A stretch of 64,000 nucleotides of DNA from Breviolum minutum Mf 1.05b.01 (Eukaryota; Sar; Dinophyceae; Suessiales; Symbiodiniaceae). The notes under the pieces were generated by a model. The model was not told where the DNA came from. It ran no database searches and saw only the letters and a list, made by a program, of their open reading frames with translations. Below, piece after piece: positions 44,564-56,600 of the stretch; position 1 is the stretch's first letter, and each line of letters opens with the position of its first letter. The stretch covers positions 1 to 64,000 of the forward strand of contig DF239907.1 in NCBI GenBank assembly GCA_000507305.1, read 5' to 3'. The position numbers were made by a program, and so were the translations under genes.

Positions 44564-45545
44564 TACATTCCTTTTGGGACGAGGATGTTCTCATAGTGAA
44601 AATCGCTGTTGCACCACTGCGCTCATTATCAATAAAACACTGATAATACATGATGATATTGATGTACAACGGTGAACATCTCAAACTAGTCAGACAACGG
44701 AGTACATTACCTAGTAATTGCTGTTCGGCTAGGTCAATGGCGTGGATTCTCCGCCGCGGGGTCAATAGCTTCTTGCCAAACTTGGCACAGCAGGCCTGGG
44801 TTTTTGAAACCAGCCTTGCCAAAGGAAATGATAGGGATCGTCAGATCATCCAACACTGACAGCACAGTCGAGATCCTTTGGTACAAGCAAAGGACAAACC
44901 AGGCCATCCGGCCATCCTCGAAGAAGTCACACCCAGTTCTGCATTTCATTGCGGATTGCAACATGGTGAAGTGCATTCCTAAGTGACAAACCCTTGGAGA
45001 AGTTGTTCAGCTTTTCTATGACTCGATGGCTTTCATGTTTCTTTTCGCGCATCCGCTTCCGTTTGTAAATTTGGGCCTCCAGCTGACTGTAGATCCATGT
45101 ACTTATGCATCATGGTTTAGGGGCCACTTTGCTTCTTTAAATCTGACTTTCAACCACCGAACCACGGATGCACCTATTCTTTTCCAAAAGTCAACTGAAA
45201 TCACAAGGATATTGAACTTCAAGGCAAGTTTGCCCACAGCAAGTCTATGTGAATTTGCATGTTGTGCGTAGCAAGCACAAAAAAAAGGTTGTAAATCCCA
45301 CACATATCCTACGTAGAGAGACCGAGAGACCCCGAGAGAAGGAGAAAGAAGGACAGCTCGGGTGGGCCTGATTTTGATGCCTTTTGCATCCTTTTGCATT
45401 GCTTGTATGCTCTCCATTCTTGGTTTCACTTCCTGTGTTTTTGTTGGTTTTTTGAGGAGCGATGGAGCATCTTTCACAGGAGCCCTGCATGTTAATCCAC
45501 AAGGGGCATCTCCCATCGTTTGTCCTTTGGAGTCACATTTGCTCA

Positions 45546-45752
45546 AGCACCAAGCAGTTAAACAATATGTTAAGATATGTCAAAGCCACAGAAATGGAGA
45601 GAGACTTGGCACGTCAATGTGCATCTACCGCCGCATCTATTGTTTGGGTCATCCAGGATGCAGTCCGCACCTACTTCTCCCTGCGGCTGGCGCAGCTTGA
45701 AGGCTTTGAAAGCTCGGATTTCACCGAGCCCGAAATCATGGAGGCGCGATGA
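45546..45752 (+). CDS. Possible first exon of the dynein heavy chain
   Basis: A + strand frame includes MERDLARQCASTAASIVWVI and then QDAVRTYFSLRLAQLEGFES, ending EIMEAR with TGA at 45750-45752. A GC donor inside the last codons (GAG|GCGCGA) would avoid the stop. The pattern of a Trp-led amphipathic helix and spaced hydrophobics is like the extreme N-terminus of many dynein heavy chains. It lies about 1 kb before the first sure dynein exon in the same orientation. It could instead be the last exon of a separate gene. The start could be the Met at about 45570 or 45591. Confidence 0.4.
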   Translation, partial: STKQLNNMLRYVKATEMERDLARQCASTAASIVWVIQDAVRTYFSLRLAQLEGFESSDFTEPEIMEAR

Positions 45753-46701
45753 TATTAGTCAACGATATGTACTCACAATATCTCGCAATATGTACTTGTA
45801 CTATCTCGTACTAGCATTCCGATGTATATATTATAATTTGATTGTTTTTTGTATTTCTCTTGAATCTGCTTCCGAACCATTTCACCAAGCGGTATCCAAG
45901 GCACATTGCACAAATTGAAGCAAATACTGTGCAAATGACTGACTACAACATGTGGTAATCATGAAGCCTCCAGGGTGCTAACACAGCAGCCACATAAAAG
46001 ATTATTTGCTGTAATAGTACCAGTACAAGGAACGATGAGACAAGGCTAGGGAAAGCAAGAAACAGCACAAAAGCGATCGTATACAGACGTTGCCTTCGGC
46101 AGGTAGTATATAACTTTTGGTGCATTGAAACAGTGCTGTCATCCTGTTTCCAAGATTTGACAGCTGCTCTACGATGAATTCGTCAATTGTTGCATAGGCC
46201 TCAGCCTGGTTGGAGGAACCAGAGGCTAGATCTATGTTCGCGTGGATCGAGCAGAAAGAAGACACGAAGCACCTCGTACAGGCCACACTCTCCAGGACTG
46301 GCTGAGTCACTGAGATTCGCAAAGTCAGGATCAAAGTTAGAAGGTAAGTACTATTAAGTACTACCTACTACTTACTACTACCAAGACCAATTTTTCCAAT
46401 GATCACCGAAAGTCTCAAATTTGTCATGAGGACTACTGCGTCAGAGAGCCGCGCAGAAGATCGCTTGCCGGCGCCAATTAGAACAGGACCGGGAAAGCAT
46501 AGAAAAGCTCTGCTCTGGTGAGGAACGAGAAACCAACAAGAGCAGCAGGTTGCAGCAGAATGCGGCAGACAATATCCTGCCTCTTATTTTTTGTGACGCT
46601 GTTTCTTGAATGTGTTCAATTCATGCTGTGTCCAGAGACTCGAAGAGTTCATTTTTCAAAAGCAGTTCGCTGTGAAAGCCAAACCACCATCACCTGGGCA
46701 G

Positions 46702-47636
46702 GAGCAGTGAAGGAGTTTTGCTACTTCTTCAAGAGGGAAGATGATCAGCCGATCACTTCGACCAACCTCAATGAACAAGTCCTGTTCGGATGCTCTCGAG
46801 GTTTGGAGCCCTTGTGATTTGGGAACTGAATTTTGATGAGTTTTACCAAGCTGTGAGATATCGAAGATCTGTGAATATGCAAACATGATTGAAAGAAACA
46901 AATTGAGTAAAAGACAGGAAATGGACCTGTTCCATGGGTTTATTCAATCTGTTTTTTTAGCTCGGTGTGCGCATGCTTTTTGATGTGAATGTTTCAGTTG
47001 CAACATTTTTGAAGTTTCGAGCATGTTGCCAAAAAGCCTTGCCTTAAAGGGTGTAGTAACGTATCTATATTTTTTTGTCATATCTCTAGCTTTGAGTTTT
47101 TCAGGTTGCGAAGGCTGGACTCGTCGTGGACATGTTGCTATATAAGCTCTTCATTTGTCGATGCACAGGTCCACTCTTGGATTCACTTCTCAGCCAGATG
47201 AATAACATCTATGTGCCTGCAACCCTGACGCACTAGAGCATCGCTTCATGCCGCTCTTTATGTAGATTCGCCGGATATTAGTGTTTGTTGCTGGGCGTTT
47301 GTTGCACCAGCACTGATTAAGGTAGCGCTGGCTGATCATGGCTGGCCAGATAATGTACGGAAGGAGCTGCTTTGCTTGTGGAAAGTAAGACTAAGCCCCT
47401 TCAGATTGAGAACAGGATAGAATAGGTCAGAATAGCCACTATGACACTGTGAGTTTATTGTTTTTTGTTTGTTTGTTTTTGTTGTTTCATTGATACCTTT
47501 TGGTGCGCAAGCTTCGAAGGGTTGCACGCATGCCTTGTAGGAGTTCACCTCTCAAGTCCAGAACTTCATGCTCACAGTCACTGCAATGACTCATCAAGGG
47601 AAAGGTAGCACGGTTCTATACATTCCTCAGGACAGG
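46702..47636 (+). CDS. Dynein tail exons, block 1
   Basis: Exons 46702-46800 (AVKEFCYFFKREDDQPIT, phase 1 to 1), 47169-47218 (LLDSLLSQMNNIYVP, GC donor), 47322-47384 (ADHGWPDNVRKELLCLWK) and 47541 to 47630 or 47636 (EFTSQVQNFMLTVTAM, ending VLYIPQD) join in phase. The last donor appears to be GA. This is the start of the recognisable DHC_N1 region. Confidence 0.88.
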
Positions 47637-50600
47637 GAATCACCAGGTTGCCTGATGTTGCCTGATGTTGCCTCTGGAATTGATACATGTTGATACAACT
47701 GGGGCACCCCAGTGACTTGAAGTTGGATGAAGTGAGTATAGATATGATATATTATAATATACTATAATGTATAATGGAATATGATGATACAATATAATGT
47801 ATGTAATTGATAATGATATGAAATGGAATGTATAGTCATAATATAGTCAAATGACGGAAATGTCTCAGACCAACATTAGTATACAGTGTACTGCGTGTGT
47901 ACATGCATATACATAGACAGCAACTGTATTGATGAATTATGCAAGAGCGTATAAGTCTTTGTCAGGACAAAAAATAGTTGCTTCGCATGACCCCATTAAA
48001 AGTGGTGTCCAGGACAACTTTGTGAACCTTGAAGCCGCCTCAAAGGACAAAGATATCGTGCAACGTCTCTTGATGTGCTAAGTTGTTCCAGTTTGGTAGC
48101 TTCAACATCAACTTCATACCATCAAGCTTTGAATCATTTGGAATCCTGTGGTCCATGCATGCAAAGGGAACCGTTTTTGGAAGCTCTTTTGATGCTGAGG
48201 TTTGAAAGTTGCTTTGATCCACTGGCACAGGCAGATCAAGGAAGTAACCACTCAACAGGACTTCCCGATGATTCCATAGCATCTTTTCATGGATGAAGGT
48301 TTGACGTTCTCGGTTGCTCGGGATGTGGGAAAAAACCACTCACCTTACGACATCCTAAGCCCAGATAGTTTTTAGCATGTTCTGGGGAGAGTGGTGCATC
48401 ATTGCTACACAAAGCCAACACAGTTTTGAGCTTTAGGATACCTGTAGTGGAGCCACATAGGCAAAGTGGAAACCTTCACGGCATATATGAAAGTAGAGAG
48501 TGTATGAAAGTGCTGTGCGTAGGACTCAGCCAATGAGGGTGAAAACAATGGCCCGTTGGATGAAATCGAGTTCTGGAATGCCCGCGACAAGAACCTTTCC
48601 GCAAAAAGTTATTCTTGCGTTCTGCGAAGTTGTTTTTTTCTTTCAAGGGCTAAGACTTCATGAAAGAATTGTTGAACTTTGGAGATTTGAGGGCAATTTC
48701 TTGGTAGAGAAACTGCAGAGCATGGATGTAACTGCCAAGGAACTTGTCGCGTTTGCATGAACAGTTGCAGAGTAAAAAGCTCCAAGAGATCCTGACAGTT
48801 CTGGAGCACGCAAAGTCTGGCTGGCTTAAGAAGTTTCGAGCTTTGGAGGAAGATATCAAGAATGGCTCCATTGAAGCCAAGGACCATGTCCAGTGAGAAG
48901 ATAGTCAGACCCCCTTTGCATGTCATGAGGCAAGACATGATCAAGTCATATCAAGTCCTGTTCCTAGTCATTCCCATTTCAAATTCCAATTGAGGGAGGA
49001 CTCCGAGTGGAATGCCATTTTCTCAGAGTGGTGAGATCTTCAATCAGAGGTTGGAAGGCATGCCGGTGCTATCGATACTGCAGGAGAATCTGCGATTCTT
49101 GAACTTTTTGAAAGAGCCTTGCGAAAAACTGGCAGAAGCAACACCACCAGAGATACCTGCAATCCTTCCAGAGCTCCTGAATTACGTCCGTAGTTCCGGC
49201 AGCAGTTGTTAGAGTTGGACTCGAGATCTAATGGTTGATGATGTTTGATCTAATGTTTGGGTGAGTATGGGTGAATCTTCAACGGCCATGTATGCAAAAG
49301 GCATTGTTTCCAAAGATGAGCATCACAAAAGTCATTTCAATGTGTTTCATATTGCTTTACATTGATTTGTGTGGTAAGGTATGATTTGGTCTATATCCAC
49401 GCACTACCAGAAGGAGGATCGAATTTCAGGGCTCCTTCGCAAGATGAGCAATGAAATCATCAAGCGCTGCAACTAGACCGCACGTCCTTGTCATTCAATG
49501 TTATCACCAATAGATTGATCATTCGTGAAATGTCATAGTATGTGAGAACTAAAGATGATGATATTCTTTCTACAATGATTCAAAGTAACTGGGTAGCTGC
49601 ACCCCGTTTCCTCATTCACTGTACCCGCGGAAAAACACAAGGCTACTGACATGCAAGGGAAGAATGTCGCAGATTGAGTAGCAAAGCAGTCAATGGGCCC
49701 TAGACCCTCCTGCCAGACATAGGCCAAGCTACCATTGACTTGTCGGATATCTTCGCTGGCAAAGTGGAGACCTCCATGGTGAAATTGCAACAATGTATCG
49801 ATTGCGGTCGTGAGTGGAAACGAGCGTATCAGAAGACAGTGAGGCTTCTGTCCAAGAATACTGATCGGCCATGGACCTTTCCTGTAACTCAGACAGCAAA
49901 GAGTCTTCAAAGTGTGTGTGGGATGTTGAAATCAAATTATGTTTGCCACCAGCATTCATTCCTTGCCACTTTTTTGCCTTGCAGCTCTTTGCCATTGAAA
50001 GATAGGAGGGGTGATTTATTTTCATTCTTTCTGCATGTTTGCTTCACGGTCAAGTCAGGGCCTGTTCAAATCTCAAGAGCCTTTCGAGTCCAAGTAGGAC
50101 TGAGAACTTCCGGCAGCCCTCCAGGAAGGAAGCATTTTTCTGCAGATCGATGCATTCGTCCAACGCTGCTGCGACCTTTTGGAGGTTTGCCAAGGACTTC
50201 AGCAATTTGCTTGCCGTTCCTTTGCTGCCCAATAGAAGTACAAATGGGACATCATGGGATCTTGGGGAAGGCATTTGAAGGCCAGTGGCAACCACAACAT
50301 GTCCGTTAGGTTTCCGCGGCCAAGCCATGCCTGCTTTTGGAGGCACCAAAGCAGGCACTTCGCTTTGTGCTGAAGGCTGATGTTTTGCTGTGCAGATCAG
50401 AACAATCTTAGAGCTTGCAGGTGAAATTAGCAACTCCCTCAACGAGATCGAGGAGTGAAAAAAGATGGAAGAAAGTATAGAGTATAGAGGTCTTAGATCA
50501 TCCTACAACTCCATTGCCTTGTTTTTTGTTTTTCCATGTTCTCCTCGTACTAGTACCTTGTAGAATTCTTGGATGATATTGGTGTCGCCTTGGTCGGTTT

Positions 50601-53600
50601 TACCTGCTTTTCCCATTTTTTGCCTCGGGAGAAAGTGTTGTAAAATGACCTCGGCCGTGAGTTGAAGCGGCCAAGGGAAACCTGAACACACCTGAAGAGA
50701 TGGTAGAGGAAAGCCGTCAAGATGGAGAAAGGTATATTGAGAAAATGAAAAGGAAAGACTGCCCAGAGGAAATCTCTGAAAGACACATCGAGACTAGAAG
50801 ATTGTAAGTTGTGGGCGACTCACTCATTTTGCATTCTGACTTGCCTGGTGGTCTCTAATTGCTTGGCTTGGCTTCTTTGGGTACTCGTAGCTGGTTTGCT
50901 CTTGTTCTGCAATTCTTGCTTGCTAGATACCGCAGCAGGGCACATTAGACATTAGATTGCAAGTACATTTTCTTTTTATACCCTGCACCAATCTACGTGA
51001 GTTTGGTGGTTAGTTCGCTCAAGCGTGCAGGAGAATTTCTTGAAAAACCTTCAGCGCCTGCAACCTCCGTACGTTGACTATGACATACTGGATGTTCGTG
51101 CGCCAAAATGGTTCAATACTAAGCTCACCTCAAATTTAGTCACTATGCAAATGCTTCAGGTAGTGAGGTCGATGTCCAAGTTATTTGTGGTGATTCCAAA
51201 GTCCTAGCTTGGTTGACGACATGTGAGTCACATAGGAACCCATGACTTCGTAATGATGTTTGGTATTCAAGGCCGGACCATTTTGGTGCCTTCAAGAATC
51301 AGATGCGAGATTTGGAGGTGCGGGCAAGACACCAAAACAGCTGCTTCATATCTCCAAGCTGAACAGATGGGCAAAAATCAGAATGGTTTTTGATGTTCTT
51401 GCACCATGTTGCATCAAACTTTCTCCATGACAGGTAATGTACATGAATGCTCCGTGGTTGCACTACTGTTTTTGTTGGGTTTTGTTGAGCCAAGCTTCAA
51501 AGGTCTGAAGTTGAATCAATGCTGCTAGTACCAGCTTGTTGTGTTGCAGATGGTTGAAAAAGTCCTTGAGCACCATTTATTTATATAATATTTTTATATA
51601 CACATACAGTAGTCTTTAAGGTATTCTTTTACATGATCAAAATCTTGCTCAGGTCATCAATAGTGCCTTTGAAGGTGTGGGAACTGTGCAGATGCTTGGC
51701 CGTATTTGCAGTGAGTGCTGTGCTGCTAGTGGCTCGCGATCATTAATCATCCTCACCTTGTCATGTATTGATGGCTGAAAATGAAGCTATGTCACTTCTA
51801 TTCGTAGCCTTCTGCAAGGGTTGATTTTTGGTGGAAGGCAACAATGACCTAGTTGACATGAATTTGAACTTGCGGTGGCCATGATTATTCATCAGTAGTG
51901 AGGACAGCGTGTCAAGTGCTGGACAGCTTCTACCAATTGGCGCAAAGAGAGCGTCCTTTCCTCAGGCAGTAGGTACCAGGTAGCACATCAACATTGACAC
52001 AACTGAGGCGTGAAGGCCTTTGTGGAGAAGAAGGGAGAGACCTTGTACAATATTTTCCTCACTGAGCTGAACCACAACATCAAAAAAGAATTTGATCAGT
52101 TCAGGCGAGGTTTCATAGTCCATGTTCCGGAAAATGGATTTGTTGCAAGGTTGCTTCATCGCAGTGTTTGCATGAGCACTGACGAGACTTTGAAGTTTGA
52201 AGCTGGTTAGATAAAGCCAAGAACCTGTTGGAGATTCTGGACTTGTGCAATGCGTGGGCAGATCATGCGCAGGAAACTGCCGTCATTGCCCATCATCCAG
52301 GGCCACCCACAGTTTGCTGGACCCGTGGCGAGACTGCATCAGCAAGTTGTGATTCTGCTCTTGTCGTAGCTACGGCCGAATCTAGGCCTTGGCAGTTCGT
52401 GGCTTGATGCTGCGTATTCAGCAACAGATGGCCTGGATCCTAGAAGATGAGATGGAGTTCCACAAAAAGTGAACCACTCACATCAATTATGTTGAAGTTC
52501 TAAATAATTGATACCAAACTATGGTAAAATACCAAATATAGCAGTTGAATTTTATTAATTTAACTTTAACATAACTTTACCAATATTTGGGCCCTCCAAA
52601 GTTGTTGAAACGAGGCTGAACTCGACCAGCTCTGCTACCTGGAGCCATGTCGGGAGCCAAGTAGCCTCAGCAGCCCATTGATCAAATTGGTCCCTGTAAA
52701 TTGGTCCCTTTGGTGCAAGGCATGGAAAATTTCCAAGAAATGTATGGTCCATTTAACTCCATTTGTTCATATTCTGCTTTCATAATTCTCAGGATGACAA
52801 AATTGAACTGGCCGAGGTAGAGAGCAAGAGAGCTGCCGAGACATTTTCAATACTTTGCACGGAAATATGGAGGCAAGGTTGAAAAGTCGTTCAACTATTT
52901 TGCTACCACACTTTATTTTGATTTGATTATTTGTACGTTTAAGCTAAGTAAGTAATTGTGATGTCATTATGAAAACACAAGTGCCAGCTTACTTGGTACA
53001 TACATGTTTTCTAGTTTTTTCTGATGTATGTGTGAATCTATTTGCCATGCCCTGGCAGACCTTTGTGCTCACCACATTCCAAGATTGGGTGCAAGAGCTC
53101 AAAAGCAGCTCGTCAGATTCGAGTTAGTTCACAAATATTTTGGAATTTTTGCAAGAGAAGTGCATCTCTCTTGACTGAGCCTTTTGCTTGAGTTGGATGC
53201 AGTCGAATGCAAGGCATGGATGACCAGAACCTGCCGAAGCGCCTTCAGGCATGTGATAGGATTCTGTTCCAGAAAAACTGCATCAAAACATGCAAAGCCT
53301 AAAATGATACCAAATACACACAATGTGTTTGCAGTGATGCTATTGAAGTCCTGAACCAGCAGGGATCCACTACCTATCAACAGATGCTGGATTTCAGCCA
53401 TCGACTGTATAATTCATAGCTGATAGCTAGTTTCATTGCATGCATCAACAAGTCAACAAGCTAGATGGATGGCAACGTTGCGATGCAGGTGAACTTGCTG
53501 GTGAAGCCAGAGGATACTTGGCTTGGTCGTAGCTGTGTTGTGGCAGATTTTTACAGATTTTTGGCATGCCAGGAGACCATCAGCAGCAAGTTCAAAGGAG

Positions 53601-56600
53601 GTTTGTTGGAGTGCAACTTCGATAAGGAGCTCTTGAAGATGTTCCAGGAGGTGTCTAAGCGTCTCTAGTGATTCATCATGATTCCTAGGCCGTTCCACAT
53701 ACCATCTAAAAAACAGCACCGAAACCATGTGGCCAGGTCTACTATTGGGAAAAGATCCAAGGAAGTGGCATTGCAGCTCGCAGATTTGGAGATGAATGAG
53801 TGAAATTTCGAGAGTGTCGAAACCTATGCGTCATGTTGCGTTTTTTTTCGTACAAGAAGCTTTTGATAGCCTAAGGTAGTGCCCTATGCCGCCCATGAGC
53901 TGGCTGGGCAACGTGACAAGCTTCGAGTCCTCCGCGAGCACGTACTGCGGGTGGTTGCTCGACAGAACACCATTGTCTAACGAAATCGCATAATGAGAAA
54001 CAAATCTTCGTCCACACAAAAGACAAACTTACCCACTAGGCACTACATTGCATAGACATACAGGCAGGTACAGGGGGTGAGCAAAGCTTTAATGGAAGAT
54101 GGGGCAACTAAAGCGGTTTTGATTGTAAATATTTGACTACCTCGTGTCCTGAAAGTGTCCAAACATGAAACGGTTCTTGTCCAATGGTCCTTCGGCCCGG
54201 GGAAAGAAAATAATATTCTTTTGCATGTGCTGTTTTGCATTGCTACTCAAGATGCTGCGCACCAACGCTGGCACTCAAGGTTCGCGACTACAATCAGATC
54301 ATGTTTGGAGCTTACCCTTGCCAAGCCAGTTTTCACATTGACACGCAAGACAGTTGCGATGAATGCCCCCAAAAGGATTGCAGTTGTTGATATGCAAATG
54401 ATCCTGGTGTTTGTGAGGCCGGCAATGATTGCTAAAAGATTCGCAAGTGCAAGCTTGTTTTGTTTAATCCTGCTATGAGTAAAGAGCCCAGCTGATCAGA
54501 TGCTAAGGTCCTCGTTGCAACCTGAGGAACGGCATCTTGAATGAGTACAGTAAGTGGATATGAGTCTTCGGGCATGGGGAGTTGGTGACAAATTTTTGAC
54601 TCAGAAATTGGAGCTACTATGGCATTTCATTCGACGGTTTTCCTTTCCAGGTTTGCGTAGCATAGTGAGTGTACATCTAATAGATCAATAGATAGAGAAG
54701 CCTTCAATGAAGGTGTTGCATCCCTGAGTACTAAATTCGACAACATAACATTCATCATACATTGCATGGTATTGTTCCACCGCAAATCTAGTTCTCTGTC
54801 GGAAGGAAAGGTTCCAAGTAGCGTGGTCGTTTCTTGATGTTTCTTGCACACTTCTCCTACAAACCCAGGCGCCTATTCAACCATCTCATCCGCACCCTGG
54901 ACCGAAAGATCGGACCTGGCCTGACCAAGCCACCAAGCTGCTACAGTTCCAACTGTGTCTGTACAAAGGCCATACAAAGGCATCCACAGGGATATGATAC
55001 TCTATGATATGGACGTGTATATTTTCGTATATTCTCACATACGTACGTATGTATGTGCATCCTGCATATACGTATTACATGTTATTTGGTTTATCGTTCT
55101 ATCAATACTTAGTTTCAGAAGATTACAAAGAGGCAGCCAGTTTCTTTGATTGCAGAAGCCCCAACGCTGCAAGGTTTAACTGGACTTCAGATGGTATCAA
55201 GGAGTTCTTTGTTCGAGACAGCTGCAAAGACCCTTGGTGCACCGGGCGCTTTCGGGCAGTAAATTTGCTAGGGCTCTTGCAAATTGCAGTGATGCACTTT
55301 GTCTCCTCTGTATCGCAACTCCTTATCATGTCATTGCACCTTTTGTCAACTGTTATTTTTTTCGCAAAACACAGGCAGACTCCCAATTCCCCTCGGCCCA
55401 TTTTGCTAAGGAGTGTGCCAAAGTCTATGAGTGGGTGAGGCAGTTCAAGAGGCACAACATGGAGATCAATGGAGCAGCTTGCTTCAAGTTAGATGAGCAA
55501 ATCCTGGAAGCATGTCAGAGCATACTTTTAACATCTTTCAACCTTGAGCCCGTCTCAGTGGAAAAACACACGAGAACAAATCAACAGTGAGAAACGCTTG
55601 GCATGTAGCGGCCACGAAAAAGTGTCATGCAATTGTTCCAATCCTAAGTTGAATGTCCATCCCTTCGTGCTAGCTCGCTCACGAGGTTTGCAAGAAGCTG
55701 TCAGAGCTGCACATGATCAAGATCGAGAAGAAGACTGTGCACCGCGATGATGAGTTCCGGGATGTGCAGGTGCTTTGATTCCTGTTTTCAACGAATGCTT
55801 CTGTGAGTCCGTGTGTTTGGATATAAGTGCCTGCTACAGGAGCGAAGGCGGGAAGAGGTAAAGGCCGAGTTCAACAAGGTCCGATGCAAGCAACATGCAA
55901 AAAGATGTTCAAACCAGATGGAAAAGGATTGGATTCCTGGCAGTTTATGTTTGATACTTTGAGCCTGCTTGTTCTAAGTTCATCTACTTGGTAACATAAG
56001 ATATCTAAGTGGCAAGGGTTTCAGAATTCATGTACGGCAGGTTATCACTAAAACTTCGCTCTGATAAGTCAGAATGCAGTCTGAACTTTTCACTTGATCC
56101 ACCCTGTGGTTGACAATTACAATGTTTGCCAACATCTCCGTGTTCAGTCGCTGCACAAAATGACCGAGCTGATGCTGGCCTCCTACAGCTTTTTCGAAAC
56201 GCATCCTCCCGACATCCAACGAGAATGGAAGAGCTATGTGGACAAGGAGGGCGAAAGATGTTGGGGAAGGAATGTCATTCAATGCGGCGATGAGGATTGC
56301 GAGAATCGAAGAGATGAGACTTAAGACTTTGAGATGGGGTTTGCTTGTATCTTCCAGCAGACATGCTCTCAGAGTCAGTTTCATGTATGAAACAGAGGCA
56401 GTTGCACACTTGAACATGCACACTTTGGACAAGGTGTTGATGTCATGTTTTTCTGAAACGTAGAAGTCACGATCAGCCGGTGGAAACTTGCGCTCTGGCT
56501 GCAGATGGACAAACTCATCAAGGAAGCATTGAGGAAGGCGCTCGGAATACCCTGGAATCACACTGAGAAACACAGAGGTTGATAAAGGTCATTTGGACAT

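Noticed and set aside
44128-44822. Cys/Leu-rich plus-strand and Lys/Gln-rich minus-strand ORFs
   Set aside because: They are caused by the TTGT/TTGC microsatellite.
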